From Methanosarcina barkeri MS (GTDB lineage Archaea > Halobacteriota > Methanosarcinia > Methanosarcinales > Methanosarcinaceae): DNA of 64,000 nt. The stretch covers positions 3,335,168 through 3,399,167 of the forward strand of contig NZ_CP009528.1 in the NCBI RefSeq assembly GCF_000970025.1, given 5' to 3'. Positions 36,933-46,649 of this stretch are shown here, in pieces. The translations under genes were made by a program, and so were the position numbers. Below the pieces are notes generated by a model. That model was not told the origin of the DNA, searched no databases, and saw only the letters and a program-made list of their open reading frames with translations. Position 1 is the stretch's first letter; each line of letters starts with the position of its first letter.

Positions 36933-37431
36933 CCCTGTACTCTCTAACAAATTCCACATATTCTGCAGCGTTTTCTGCTATAGCTTCAATCTCGGATTCC
37001 TCAATTTCCCTCTTTACCTTCCCTGGAACTCCAATTATCAAGCTGTTTTCTGGAAATTTCTTCCCTTCAGAAATCAGTGCATTTGCACCTACTATAGAAT
37101 TTCTTCCTATTTCAGCACCGTTCAATATTGTAGAGTTCATCCCTATAAGCACATTGTTTTCTATTCTGCACCCGTGAAGCACAGCTCCGTGTCCCACAGT
37201 TACATCATTTCCGACCTGAACCCCATTCGCAGGGTCAGCATGAATTACCACATTATCCTGAATACTTGTCCGACTCCCGATTTTTATCTTATTCCTGTCT
37301 CCGCGAAGCACGGCATTAAACCATACACTTGAAAAATCCCCAATTTCAATATCCCCTATAACATCCGCAGAATCCGCAATAAAAACCGTCTCCGAGATTT
37401 TCGGGCTTTTGCCTTTAAAATCCATTATCAT
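36904..37431 (-). CDS. Gamma-class carbonic anhydrase family protein (CamH-like)
   Basis: 175 residues of left-handed beta-helix hexapeptide repeats (IGDIEIGDFSSVW, VIGDxxIG type) with a C-terminal helix. The three metal-binding histidines of gamma carbonic anhydrases match His64 (VVIHADP), His81 and His86 (VGHGAVLHG). The acidic loop of M. thermophila Cam is absent and there is no signal peptide, so it fits the shorter CamH/YrdA branch, which may be a carbonic anhydrase or a related acyltransferase. ATG at 37431, with GGAG 8 nt upstream. CO2 hydration would be useful to a methanogen growing on acetate. Confidence 0.85.
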   Translation of the reverse strand: MIMDFKGKSPKISETVFIADSADVIGDIEIGDFSSVWFNAVLRGDRNKIKIGSRTSIQDNVVIHADPANGVQVGNDVTVGHGAVLHGCRIENNVLIGMNSTILNGAEIGRNSIVGANALISEGKKFPENSLIIGVPGKVKREIEESEIEAIAENAAEYVEFVREYREEVKNIQKK

Positions 37432-37751
37432 AATTATGTCTCCGTCTTTTCAAACATTATTATTCTTATTATCCGGAAATTGATTAGATCATTTTTCAGT
37501 TTTAATTCCTTTTATACAGGAAACTTCGCTCTTCACAAACCTCAAAAGTTTCATTCAGGCTTATAAAGAAAATTACTGTTGATAACAATCATATCTTCGC
37601 CTTATATTTTTATAAAAATCAAAAAACAGAACGATTAAGTGGAAATTACTTTGTTTCAGAATAGGATCTCCTCTTTTTCTCAGTAATTACACTTTTTTAA
37701 GGCCTCTTGCTTTTTGGATCGTCTCAAAAGTGAATATTACTAAATTCTTAA
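37432..37751. other. Intergenic region
   Basis: 320 bp between two minus-strand genes, AT-rich. I see no gene, repeat or clear promoter element. Confidence 0.4.
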
Positions 37752-38099
37752 TTAAACTGCATAACGGTAAATAAGGTATGCAATCACCAGGATTGTCAAA
37801 ACAGAAAGGAAATTATTCCCGGATTTTGGGTGCATACTGTTTCTACTTTCAGGATTTTTTAGTTGAAGCAAGTGATCTATTATTGAAGAAATTGAAGGAT
37901 CTGTTAACTGTTCTTTCCTCCTGTATCTGACCATGAGTGCAAAATGAATTAATGTTATAATGAAGGCCAGGATAAAAATTGCAACACCTTCTACTGATAT
38001 GTATCCCACAATATTCAGGGCTCCCACGACCAAAAAAGATGCAAAATATACTGCAACTGAACGCCATAGTTCCTGTTCCACAATTGGGTCTCGGTTCAT
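37752..38099 (-). CDS. Small membrane protein, three predicted helices
   Basis: 115 residues. Hydrophobic segments lie at about 15-34 (VAVYFASFLVVGALNIVGYI), 37-56 (GVAIFILAFIITLIHFALMV) and 98-114 (FLSVLTILVIAYLIYRY), with a polar loop of about 40 residues between the second and third. No family recognised. The start ATG at 38099 lacks an obvious strong ribosome site. Transcribed on the minus strand, no operon partner. Confidence 0.65.
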   Translation of the reverse strand: MNRDPIVEQELWRSVAVYFASFLVVGALNIVGYISVEGVAIFILAFIITLIHFALMVRYRRKEQLTDPSISSIIDHLLQLKNPESRNSMHPKSGNNFLSVLTILVIAYLIYRYAV

Positions 38100-38626
38100 A
38101 TTTCGGCTTCCTTTCTATTTTCAGTAACTTTCCTGCTCAATAGACTTATCTGGGATACTTCTATAAATTGTTGTTTTTTATCTGACTGCCTTATTCTTAA
38201 AACCTTCTCAACTTACTTTAGCATTATACTACAAATTTCTATAAGGTAATTTACTTTTAAACATTATTTGATACTCGTGGCTGAGATATATCTGAAAATG
38301 TAAACTGAAAATATAGATTGAAAAGAGACTGAAAACGAGATAATGATAGAGACTGCGAACGAGATAATGATAAATAGAGACTGCGAACGAGATAATGATA
38401 AATAGAGACTGTGAACGAGATAATTAAAAATAGAGAATGAAAATGAAATAATGAAAAATAGAGAACTAAAAGATAAAGTGAAGTAAAAAATGATATAAAA
38501 ATATAACACAAAATGAAAAGGAAAAATAGAAAGTAAATCAGATTAAACGAGAGGAAACAACTCTACGTTAAAACTCAATTCCAATAGTATTATCTTAAAT
38601 CAATCTCAGCTAGTGCCTGATGATCT
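38100..38626. other. Intergenic region holding a 28-bp repeat
   Basis: 527 bp at the 3' side of hypE. The only structure is the array at 38325-38465; reverse-strand reading frames there are repeat artefacts. Confidence 0.5.
38325..38465. repeat. Degenerate tandem array, about 28-bp unit
   Basis: About four to five copies of GAGACTGCGAACGAGATAAT plus GATAAATA, progressively diverged on both sides. Confidence 0.85.
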
Positions 38627-39670
38627 TTAGCATACTCTGGGAATCGGGTCTCCGGCAGGTACATCTACAAAACGCATGCCACCAAACCGGTTTCTTAGGA
38701 CTACTTCTTTCTTATCTGGAGTAACTTCTCCTATAACAGCTGCGTCCCTGCCGTAAGGGTGTTGCCTCAGGATTGAAAGCACTTCGTCTTCAAAGCCGGG
38801 TTTGACTCCGATAACTGCTTTTCCTTCATTTGCAACCTCAAGGGGATCGAGGCCCAGCATCTCACAGGCTGCGGAAACAGCTGGTTTGAAAGGAATCCAG
38901 TCTTCTTCGATAAGAATGCCTGCTCCGGATTTTTCTGCCATCTCGTTCAGGGCATTTGCAAGACCTCCACGGGTCGGGTCTTTCATTGCCGTAATTACGG
39001 GTTCGCCCTCTGGAGTTCTGAGTTTCAGGAGGGGTTCTATGAGTTTCCAGAGGGGGGCTGAATCTGAGGCAAGGTCGGTATCAAAGTCAAAACCTTCCCT
39101 GTGAGCCATAAGCGAGATTCCGTGGTCGCCAATAGTGCCTGTGACCAGAATTTTGTCTCCCGGCTGAAGCCCTGAGTCTCTTACAGGGCTATCCGTAATT
39201 CCCAGGCCTGCAGTGTTCAGGATAATCGAATCAAGCGCAGTTTTCTCCATGGTTTTAGTATCGCCCGTTATTATGGGTACACCAACCTCTGCAGCTGTTT
39301 TGTCCATTGTTTTAATAATTTCCTCAAATTCCTTGAGTGGAAAACCTTCAGGAACGATGACTGCACAGGTAAGGGCAAGGGGCTTTGCTCCCATAACCGT
39401 AAGGTCATTGACAGTGCCTGAAACTGCAAGTCTTCCTATATTGGTATTTGGGAAAAAGGCAGGTGTAATCACGTGACTGTCAGTAGTCATTACGAGTTCG
39501 CATCCCTTATTGAAGCCTTCAAGTCTGACCGTAGACCCATCATCAAGACATTCGAGTCCAATCGAACCTGCACTTTTATTGTGAAAGTTTTTAAGAATTA
39601 TTTCTCCTATAAGTGCCTGCATAACCTCTCCGCCTGCACCATGCTCAAGAGAAATGGTATTTGATTTCAT
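38627..39670 (-). CDS. hypE: Hydrogenase maturation protein HypE
   Basis: 347 residues of the PurM-like ATP-binding fold. N-terminal LEHGAGGEVMQALI and ELVMTTDSHVITP, central ITGDTKTMEK and DPTRGGLANALNEMA are standard HypE sequence. The C-terminus is PIPRVC; this last Cys is the residue that receives a carbamoyl group from HypF and is dehydrated to thiocyanate, the source of the CN ligands of the NiFe centre. ATG at 39670 follows AAGGAG. Last gene of the hypC-D-A-B-E series on the minus strand, 230 bp behind hypB with a repeat-rich spacer between. Confidence 0.96.
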   Translation of the reverse strand: MKSNTISLEHGAGGEVMQALIGEIILKNFHNKSAGSIGLECLDDGSTVRLEGFNKGCELVMTTDSHVITPAFFPNTNIGRLAVSGTVNDLTVMGAKPLALTCAVIVPEGFPLKEFEEIIKTMDKTAAEVGVPIITGDTKTMEKTALDSIILNTAGLGITDSPVRDSGLQPGDKILVTGTIGDHGISLMAHREGFDFDTDLASDSAPLWKLIEPLLKLRTPEGEPVITAMKDPTRGGLANALNEMAEKSGAGILIEEDWIPFKPAVSAACEMLGLDPLEVANEGKAVIGVKPGFEDEVLSILRQHPYGRDAAVIGEVTPDKKEVVLRNRFGGMRFVDVPAGDPIPRVC

Positions 39671-39709
39671 ATAAGTCTCCTTTTTTCCGCCTTTTAAACC
39701 CTTCTGGAT

Positions 39710-39898
39710 CTTCTCAATCTACTTTAAATCTTCTTAATCCGAGCTTCGAGTTAATTCTTATAATCTAATTTCTAACTTGATCTTCACTAACCCTGGCTCG
39801 AGCTAATTCTCTTTAATCTAATTTATAATTTGATTCTCATTAACCCTATCTCGAGTTAATTCTCTTTAACCTGGTTTCTTTATTCTCTTTAATCTCGC
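39710..39898. repeat. Degenerate repeats between hypB and hypE
   Basis: Words like TAATCTAATTTCTAACTTGA, TTCTCATTAACCCTATCTCG and AGTTAATTCTCTTTAA recur with a spacing of about 50-60 bp in the hypB-hypE spacer. The hypB stop codon lies right next to it. Confidence 0.6.
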
Positions 39899-39899
39899 C

Positions 39900-40574
39900 T
39901 CATCTATTCTGAGCTTCTTTAACTCCAAGCTCGATAAAGCTAATCCAGGTTTCCAGGCTTTCCCAGTCATGCTTTGAAGTCAGGATAACCGGCACATTCG
40001 GTTTTAAGGAAAGAATGTCGTCTCGCATTTTTTCGGCATCGACATCAACCGCATGTGCAATGTCAACTTTATTTATTACTGCAAGATCTGAAGTCTTGAA
40101 TATCATGGGGTGCTTGAGAATAATGTCGTCTCCCTCGGTAACACTCACGATTACGACCCTCAGGTGTTCCCCCAGTTTGAAGTCCACAGGACAGATAAGG
40201 TTGCCTACGTTCTCAATAAAAAGGAGATCCGTGTTACTGAGATCGATTTCATCCAGGGCTTTTTCCACCAGTTTTGCATCAAGATGGCACTCTTTTCCAG
40301 TGTTTACGGGAATAGTAGGTACATCAAGTTTTTTGAAACGAGAAGAATCCATTTCTGCGACTACATCCCCTGCGATCACAGCTATATTATACTTATCCTT
40401 AAGTTGCCTGATAGCTTCTTCAATCAGAGTGGTCTTTCCTGATCCGATTGCACCCATAACATTTACCGAGAAAACCTGATACTTGTCAAGTTTCTTTTTG
40501 TTTTTTTCAGCAACTTTATCATTTGCTTTGTAGACATCATGTCCCATATCGATTACATGCATTAACATAAACAT
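39900..40574 (-). CDS. hypB: Hydrogenase/urease nickel incorporation GTPase HypB
   Basis: About 224 residues. P-loop GAIGSGKTTL (G1), the metal-binding segment NTGKECHLDAKLV, FIENVGNLICPVDF and NKVDIA (G4) identify the SIMIBI GTPase HypB, which delivers nickel to the hydrogenase large subunit with HypA. No His-rich nickel store is present at the N-terminus, unlike some bacterial forms. Several in-frame start codons lie close together: GTG at 40577, ATG at 40574, 40568 and 40562; the true one is not certain. 40 bp behind hypA. Confidence 0.94.
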   Translation of the reverse strand: MFMLMHVIDMGHDVYKANDKVAEKNKKKLDKYQVFSVNVMGAIGSGKTTLIEEAIRQLKDKYNIAVIAGDVVAEMDSSRFKKLDVPTIPVNTGKECHLDAKLVEKALDEIDLSNTDLLFIENVGNLICPVDFKLGEHLRVVIVSVTEGDDIILKHPMIFKTSDLAVINKVDIAHAVDVDAEKMRDDILSLKPNVPVILTSKHDWESLETWISFIELGVKEAQNR

Positions 40575-40614
40575 CACTTGGGGAATTATTTTTTATTTTT
40601 TACCTTTTTGAGGT

Positions 40615-41016
40615 TCAATCCTGGTTTTCAGTTTCGATTTCGATACTTTTAATTATCAGTTCTCTTCCACCTGTAAGCTGAGCAGGCTTTCCGCAGACCG
40701 GGCATTCCATAACTGCCGCATAAGCCAAAAGTTCGCTTTCAAATTTACAGTTCTCTCGTATCTTTTTTTCATCTACTGCCCCAGTGTATCCACACTCACA
40801 TTCAAGAGAGGGCGGTATCATTTCTACAATAAGATCTGCATCTTTGGCAATACTTTCATTTGCAAGGACGTTAAAACAGAAACTAAGTTGTTCCGGATTA
40901 GTATGGGATAGTCTTCCCATCTGAAGGGTTACGTGCTTAACTTCCGTGGCTCCATGCTCTTTGGCAGTAGCCATTACCTGCTCGAAAATTTCACATGCAA
41001 TGGACAATTCATGCAA
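40615..41016 (-). CDS. hypA: Hydrogenase nickel metallochaperone HypA
   Basis: 133 residues starting MHELSIA; the amino-terminal MHE motif binds nickel. The zinc domain has CECGYTG and MECPVCGKP cysteine pairs. HypA passes nickel to the HypC/D/E-matured large subunit in concert with HypB. The start codon overlaps the end of hypD by 8 bp, so translation is coupled. Confidence 0.95.
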   Translation of the reverse strand: MHELSIACEIFEQVMATAKEHGATEVKHVTLQMGRLSHTNPEQLSFCFNVLANESIAKDADLIVEMIPPSLECECGYTGAVDEKKIRENCKFESELLAYAAVMECPVCGKPAQLTGGRELIIKSIEIETENQD

Positions 41017-42127
41017 CTCTGTTGCCTCCTTCTCTTGAGTACCTGAACCAGTTATAACACATACCTTCCTGGCTTACCATACAGGGACCTGCAGGATTTT
41101 TCGGGGTACATTCCTTACCGAAGTTCGGGCACTGGGAAGGCTTTGCTTTTCCTGTAAGGATAGCGGCGCAGATACAACGCTTTTTGTCTTTTCCTCCTGT
41201 TTTCTTTCGGACATCTTCAAGAGCAGAAGCATACAAGTCTTCGTACTTCTTTGCAGCATCCTTTTCCTCAAACTCTTTCCTGAGCACAAGCCCTGAATTC
41301 TCTATCTTTCCTATACCTCGCCACTCAGAATCTGAGGTTTCAAATACTTCATTCATTATTTTAAGGGCAATCTGGTTCCCTTCAGGTTTTACAGCTCTCG
41401 GGTAACCGTTATCTACCCTTGAGATTCCTTCCTCGGCTTGCATTTGTAACAGGTTTATTCCAAGGAGAATATCTCCTGGTTCAAACCCACTTACGGCAAT
41501 AGGAAAGCCTTTTTCTGCAAGAGACTCAAAAGGTTTTGTGCCTATTATGGTTGCCACATGCCCAGGAGCTATAAAGGCATCAACGTCTGCATCCCTGGCA
41601 AGGAATTCGACTGCAGGAGGAGTTTGCTTCTGTGAGGTAAGAAGGCTGAAGTTTTCGGGGGTCTTTCTTAAAAGAGCAGCAGCATTTGCGGGAACTGTCG
41701 TCTCAAAGCCTATTCCAAAAAAGACTACTTCAAGTTCTGGCTTTTTTTCTGCAAGGGCAATTGCATCGTCAATACTATAGACCATCTTTACATTTGCCCC
41801 TTCAGACTTCGCATCCAGCAAACTTTCTGCCGAACCCGGAACCCGCATCATATCTCCAAAAGTGACAACAGTTGCCCCGCTTTTTGCAAGGGCAATTGCA
41901 ATATTAATATCTTCTTCAGGAGTCACGCAAACAGGGCATCCAGGGCCGCTAATTACCTCGATATTTTTCGGAAGGATACTCCTTAACCCATATTTTGCTA
42001 TCGTTCGCTCGTGTGTTCCGCAGACATGCATTATGCGAAGCGGTTTCTTCGAGCCTTTGATTCTTCCCAGTAGCTTTTTTTCAAGTTCAGGAACCGCTGG
42101 CTTTGAAGGTAAATTCCCGTTTTCCAT
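41009..42127 (-). CDS. hypD: Hydrogenase formation protein HypD
   Basis: 372 residues. Conserved motifs are MHVCGTHERTI, ISGPGCPVCVTP and GFETT, plus a C-terminal cysteine-rich part (RCICAAILTGKAKPSQCPNF, CTPKNP, GPCMVS) that holds the [4Fe-4S] cluster. With HypC it forms the scaffold on which Fe(CN)2CO is built. Nineteen bp behind hypC on the same strand. Confidence 0.96.
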   Translation of the reverse strand: MENGNLPSKPAVPELEKKLLGRIKGSKKPLRIMHVCGTHERTIAKYGLRSILPKNIEVISGPGCPVCVTPEEDINIAIALAKSGATVVTFGDMMRVPGSAESLLDAKSEGANVKMVYSIDDAIALAEKKPELEVVFFGIGFETTVPANAAALLRKTPENFSLLTSQKQTPPAVEFLARDADVDAFIAPGHVATIIGTKPFESLAEKGFPIAVSGFEPGDILLGINLLQMQAEEGISRVDNGYPRAVKPEGNQIALKIMNEVFETSDSEWRGIGKIENSGLVLRKEFEEKDAAKKYEDLYASALEDVRKKTGGKDKKRCICAAILTGKAKPSQCPNFGKECTPKNPAGPCMVSQEGMCYNWFRYSREGGNRVA

Positions 42128-42146
42128 TTTTCATCAGCGTCCGTTT

Positions 42147-42407
42147 TCAGATAGATTCGCTTTCTGGTGTATCTATCTCTTCAAGTCCCGCAATCTGTCT
42201 GAGAAGGTGCATTGTTTCTTCACTTTCTTCTTCCGAGATTTCGGCTATTGCATATCCAACATGGACAAGAAAATGTCTCCCTATCTGGGATTCATTTGCG
42301 CCTCCCATAAGGTCCATATTCACATCTCTGCAGATTCCGCCCATGTCAATCGTTGCAGTATTCTCATTTACAATGGATTTTACTTTTCCAGGAATAGCTA
42401 TACACAT
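42147..42407 (-). CDS. hypC: Hydrogenase assembly chaperone HypC
   Basis: 86 residues, beginning MCIAIPGKV; Cys2 is the iron ligand used to carry Fe(CN)2CO from HypD to the large subunit. MGGICRDVNMDLMGG and FLVHVGYAIAEI are the standard HypC segments. GAGG lies 5 nt upstream of the ATG. First gene of the hyp operon. Confidence 0.95.
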   Translation of the reverse strand: MCIAIPGKVKSIVNENTATIDMGGICRDVNMDLMGGANESQIGRHFLVHVGYAIAEISEEESEETMHLLRQIAGLEEIDTPESESI

Positions 42408-42442
42408 GTTTCCTCGAACTCTTTTCTTTTAAAATCCTATTA

Positions 42443-42452
42443 ATTTATATAA
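42443..42452 (-). promoter_or_regulatory. Candidate TATA box of the hyp operon
   Basis: The minus-strand reading gives AAATTATATAAATT about 35-45 bp upstream of the hypC ATG. A transcript starting about 25 bp further would have a leader of 10-15 nt including GAGG. Resemblance only. Confidence 0.45.
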
Positions 42453-42459
42453 TTTCATT

Positions 42460-43600
42460 TTTTATGAGGTAAATTCCTGTATTAAGAGTTTTGCAAAACT
42501 TGTATTAAGGGTTTTACAAGAATTATTTTGTAAGAATTATATATTTGTGGGGTATATATAATTACAGGTCTCAACTGAGCAAAAACCCCTCCCAGTTTTA
42601 CTTCCTTAACCGGCTAAATAGTTTATATCCCCTTACTTGTTTTTATTTTTCTACTGCTGCTCTTAAATGAGCGCTTTTCCTTTTTCCACTTGCCGCAGAT
42701 AGAAAAATGGAGATACCATCAACAAGACCCTGATTCTACGTTTTAAACAAATCTGTTGTCGAAAATTATTTTTTAAAACTTTCTGGTCCTATGTTATATT
42801 CTTTTTGTTTTTTCATTTCACTTACATAATTTAAAAATGTTATTTTTCCCTGATATTTAACTTGCTTTAGAAAGGGTTTAGAAAGAGTTCTAAAATCACT
42901 CTATTTATCGGGACCTATTTGTCGGGATACTCTATATTTAAAAGACATAGATAATTACTTGAGTAGTATTATATAGTAGTATTATATTCTGCAGCTTCAC
43001 ATAATAAGATTAGCTTCTTTAGCACTTCTTTTCCGTATTAAGTTTCTATTAAATTTATTTTTCAGAACATTGAAGATCAGAGTTAATAGATAAAACCCGG
43101 GATAAAAGTTTTCAGCTTTTAGTAGGAGCGAAATTCTCCGTGGAATTTGAGAGTTAAACATGATCAGTTGCCATAATAGAGTTCCTTCTCATGAAATATT
43201 AGTTCTAGTTGAAATATCTCAATATACTAAAATATCCTTTAGAAATAAGTAATTCTTTCTTTGCTTTTCAAAACTTTTTTGCATTTTATTTTAATTTCAT
43301 GCATTTTGTCATAATACAGATAAATTTTTAAATATGAATTAAGACTTCATTAGTAACTTTTAACTTTTGAAATTAAATTAATTTTTTTGATCCTCTTTTC
43401 TCTTTCAAGAGGCTTCAATTCTACATATATGTACTACAATACCCAACAATAGACATTGAGTTGAATTATTTATATTTGGGACATATTATATATATTCCCA
43501 AATCATATGTCTCCAATCCAGCCAATTAATATATTTATTGGAGCGTGTAAAAAACCTTAAATACTATTCCCTCATTGAAAACATTAGTGGTAAATTTATG
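42460..43600. other. Long divergent intergenic region between hyp and vht operons
   Basis: About 1.2 kb of AT-rich DNA with no reading frame I believe in. It holds a short direct repeat near 42485-42525 (GTATTAAGRGTTTTRCAARA) and possible TATA boxes near 42550 (GTATATATAATT) and 43490. Such a long space between maturation and structural hydrogenase genes could host regulator sites or an untranslated RNA; I see no convincing RNA fold by eye. Confidence 0.4.
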
Positions 43601-43605
43601 TATGC

Positions 43606-43615
43606 ATTTATATAA
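43606..43615 (+). promoter_or_regulatory. Candidate TATA box for vhtGACD
   Basis: ATTTATATAA lies about 75 bp upstream of the vhtG ATG. Initiation about 25 bp downstream would give a leader of about 45 nt. A second candidate, CCTTAAATAC, is at about 43553-43565. Confidence 0.45.
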
Positions 43616-43684
43616 TTACTGTGGACAATTATTCAAAATTTTCTTTTGAATGTATAATTTGGGTAAAATCAAGATGTGGTAGAG

Positions 43685-44839
43685 ATGAGTACTGGAATAA
43701 AAAATCTTGTCCGTACACTGGACAGTGTGGACTTCTTAAAAATGGATCGACGCACTTTCATGAAAGCGTTAGGTGCAATGGGTGCAGCTGCATTTCTGAA
43801 TACCTACCAAGCTGACATGGTAAAGGCCCTTGAAGAATTCCCAGAGACAAAGCTTCTTTGGATCCACGGCTCCGAATGTACCGGCTGTTCTGAATCAGTG
43901 TTAAACGCAGGCAATCCTGACCTTGTACAAGCACTACAAAAGCTCAATATCAATCTTGCTTTCCATGAGACTCTTTGTGCACAGCAGGGAATCTGGAATG
44001 ATGGCAAGCTTGTGAACAACGCCGAGCTTAACTCCGAAATTCTCCAAGAAGAAATATATAAAGAAGGTAAATATATCCTGGTAGTTGAAGGCTCAATTCC
44101 AAACGGTCCAGATGGTTCGGGACGCTACCTGGTTATTGGGAACAAACCTTTCAAACAAACTCTTGGAGAAGCTGCAAAGAACGCAGTTGCTGTCGTTGCA
44201 GTAGGTTCCTGTGCTGCATACGGAGGAATTACCTCTGCGGACAGCGATGTTGCCAAGGATACGGATTACAGGGGAGTAGCTTTTGCAAAAGATGACTCTT
44301 CAAAGGGCATGCTTAAGGAACTTGGCATCGATAAGCCGGTAATCAACATTCCTGGTTGCCCTGCTCACCCTGACTGGGTTCTTCTTACTGTGGGCGCGGT
44401 AATTCTTGGAAAGATCAAGATCCCTGATGATCTCGATACTCTTCTGGACGAGTACGGCAGGCCAAAGGTCTTCTTCCCCCCAGACCATGTTGTCCATGAT
44501 AACTGCCCACGCCGCGGATACTATGACCGTGGAGAATTCGATGAAGAGATCGGCGGGCCAGGATGCCTGTGGAAATTAGGCTGTAAAGCTCCCTATGCTC
44601 ACGCAGACTGTGCAATTCGTAAATGGAATGGTTCAGTAAGCATGTGTACTCAGGCAGGCGGCCCCTGTATTGCCTGTGTCGAGCCGGGCTTCCCAGACAC
44701 TTCAAGACCTCTGTTTGTTGAACGTGAAGATATCGGAGTTGCCGGGACAAACATTGACACAATAGCCAAAGTTGCAGTTGGAGCAGCTGCAGTTGCAGCA
44801 GGCGTACATGCTGTTAGGAGAATGGGAAAAGGAGAGTGA
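43685..44839 (+). CDS. vhtG: Methanophenazine-reducing [NiFe] hydrogenase, small subunit
   Basis: 384 residues from the ATG at 43685 (a GTG at 43676 adds three). A Tat signal follows: MDRRTFMKALGAMGAAAF, for export of the folded dimer to the outer face of the membrane. The proximal cluster motif ECTGCSE is intact (Cys65, Cys68), with further ligands in GSCAAYGG and NIPGCPAHP; the medial and distal cluster cysteines are in [18 protein letters not shown] and CTQAGGPCIACVEPG. A C-terminal hydrophobic helix anchors it. Together with VhtA and VhtC it takes electrons from H2 to methanophenazine. Confidence 0.95.
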   Translation: MSTGIKNLVRTLDSVDFLKMDRRTFMKALGAMGAAAFLNTYQADMVKALEEFPETKLLWIHGSECTGCSESVLNAGNPDLVQALQKLNINLAFHETLCAQQGIWNDGKLVNNAELNSEILQEEIYKEGKYILVVEGSIPNGPDGSGRYLVIGNKPFKQTLGEAAKNAVAVVAVGSCAAYGGITSADSDVAKDTDYRGVAFAKDDSSKGMLKELGIDKPVINIPGCPAHPDWVLLTVGAVILGKIKIPDDLDTLLDEYGRPKVFFPPDHVVHDNCPRRGYYDRGEFDEEIGGPGCLWKLGCKAPYAHADCAIRKWNGSVSMCTQAGGPCIACVEPGFPDTSRPLFVEREDIGVAGTNIDTIAKVAVGAAAVAAGVHAVRRMGKGE

Positions 44840-44846
44840 GTGAAAA

Positions 44847-46622
44847 ATGGTAAATGTTACAGTTGATCCCTTAACCAGAATTGAAGGTCACCAGCGAATA
44901 TCCACTGAAGTAGGTGCTGACGGTGTTATTACCGATGCCCAGTCATCTTCCCTTATATTCAGGGGTTTTGAACGAATTTTGCAACATCAGGACCCAAGAG
45001 ATGCAGCTTTTCTTACCCAGAGAATTTGCGGTGTCTGTCCTCTGTCTCATGGATTGACAGCCACAAATGCTCTTGATGATCTTTATGGCGTAGCTGAGAG
45101 TGTTCCAAAAGACGCTCTTATGATGAGGAATATTTTCCAGGGCCTGAACATGGTTGCAAGCCATGCAACTCATATATACGTCCTCTTTGGTCCTGACCTT
45201 GCAAACCCAGCGTACAAGAATGTCCTCACAACACTGGGAGACACCGGAAACGCAGTCTGGAAAGAGATGGTTGGAAGGTTTGCCCCAATCAGCTACAAGA
45301 TGGATGGCGTGGCTGTACCTGCGGGAAGTTCCTATCTTGCAGCAATTCCTGAAAAGAAACGCCTTGCGGAGATGATCGCACTTATTGCCGGTAGAATGCC
45401 AGGTCCTTCAGCCCTTTATCCAGGTGGATATACCTACCCGGCTACTGTCGCAGATGTAACCAAACTTGCCTCTTACTATCTGCAGATCATGGACTTCGTA
45501 TCCAAACATACTCTAAGAGTTGATTTTGATACCTGGATCAAAAACACCTATAAGGCAAGCTCTCCTCAAAAAGCAGTAAGCTTTGTTACTGAACACCTCC
45601 AGGGTCTTGTTGACAAATCAACTGCTTCCAATGACTTCTCCAAAGACGCAGGTTGGGGAGATGTGGAGTTCTATGCAGCTTTTGGTTCAGAACTTGTAGG
45701 AGAACAAATTCTTGGTCTTCCAGCAAGCCTTAAACATGATACAATCGGTGGGTACAAGGACCCCTCAAAGATCTGCTTCGTTGCATATGGTGGATACTAC
45801 AAGTACAAAGACGGATACGATCCGAGAAGCCCGGCAGGAGACCGTATTTTCACCTCAGGTGTAGTATCAGGAAATCTCGAATATCAGAAATTTGATCCGG
45901 ACAAGATTACGGAGAGCACTGCTCACTCCTTCTACCAGAACAGTTCCAACGACCTCGCACCAACAAAAGGTGAAACCGTTCCGTTTACGGATCCAAACAA
46001 AATCGTCTACACCGGAGGTTCGGACAGCCAGTACAGCTGGGATAAGGCTCCGAGATATGACGGAATTGCAGGTGAAGTCGGGCCTCTTGCACGCATGCTA
46101 AATATAAAAGAGCCACTCGTAACCGGTTTGGCTCAGGCCCTTAATGAGAAAGGCTACTCTGCAGCTAATGTTTACACCAGAATGCTGGCTCGTATGCAGG
46201 AAACTGCAATTCTCGCGTATGAACTTCTCAATTGGGTAACAGTCGATTACAACCCCAACGGCAAGATTTCCGTGCCTATAGACCTTAATGCAGCTAAAAA
46301 TAATTCGGGAATGGGCATATGGGAAGCTCCTCGTGGAGCTCTTGGTCACTGGATCTCTGCTGGCAGCGATGGAAAGGTTACCAACTATCAGTGTATAGTT
46401 CCGGGTAGCTGGTTGATGTCCCCAAGAGACAGCAAAGGCATTCCTGGTCCTCTCGAACAGTCTCTCATTGGTTCAAAAATCAACCCAGTTGGAGATGTCG
46501 ATTATACCAATCCAGTTGGCATTTTCCATATGGGTAGATCCTATGATCCTTGCATTTCATGTGCAGTCCACACCATTGACCTGACTGGGAAAAACGCTCC
46601 AAAGACTCTAAGAATACTCTAA
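44847..46622 (+). CDS. vhtA: Methanophenazine-reducing [NiFe] hydrogenase, large subunit
   Basis: 591 residues. The NiFe ligands are in RICGVC (Cys61, Cys64) and DPCISC (Cys569, Cys572). The tail after His575 is 16 residues and would be cut off by the protease VhtD after nickel insertion. [14 protein letters not shown] and [10 protein letters not shown] are the usual active-site neighbours. Seven bp behind vhtG, with a GGAG ribosome site inside the end of vhtG. It is exported with VhtG through its Tat signal. Confidence 0.96.
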   Translation: MVNVTVDPLTRIEGHQRISTEVGADGVITDAQSSSLIFRGFERILQHQDPRDAAFLTQRICGVCPLSHGLTATNALDDLYGVAESVPKDALMMRNIFQGLNMVASHATHIYVLFGPDLANPAYKNVLTTLGDTGNAVWKEMVGRFAPISYKMDGVAVPAGSSYLAAIPEKKRLAEMIALIAGRMPGPSALYPGGYTYPATVADVTKLASYYLQIMDFVSKHTLRVDFDTWIKNTYKASSPQKAVSFVTEHLQGLVDKSTASNDFSKDAGWGDVEFYAAFGSELVGEQILGLPASLKHDTIGGYKDPSKICFVAYGGYYKYKDGYDPRSPAGDRIFTSGVVSGNLEYQKFDPDKITESTAHSFYQNSSNDLAPTKGETVPFTDPNKIVYTGGSDSQYSWDKAPRYDGIAGEVGPLARMLNIKEPLVTGLAQALNEKGYSAANVYTRMLARMQETAILAYELLNWVTVDYNPNGKISVPIDLNAAKNNSGMGIWEAPRGALGHWISAGSDGKVTNYQCIVPGSWLMSPRDSKGIPGPLEQSLIGSKINPVGDVDYTNPVGIFHMGRSYDPCISCAVHTIDLTGKNAPKTLRIL

Positions 46623-46649
46623 GTATAGTACAGAGGGAGATGACCCATA

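Noticed and set aside
43621-43815. 64-codon frame overlapping the start of vhtG
   Set aside because: Out-of-frame overlap with vhtG, whose Tat signal and cluster motifs are clear.
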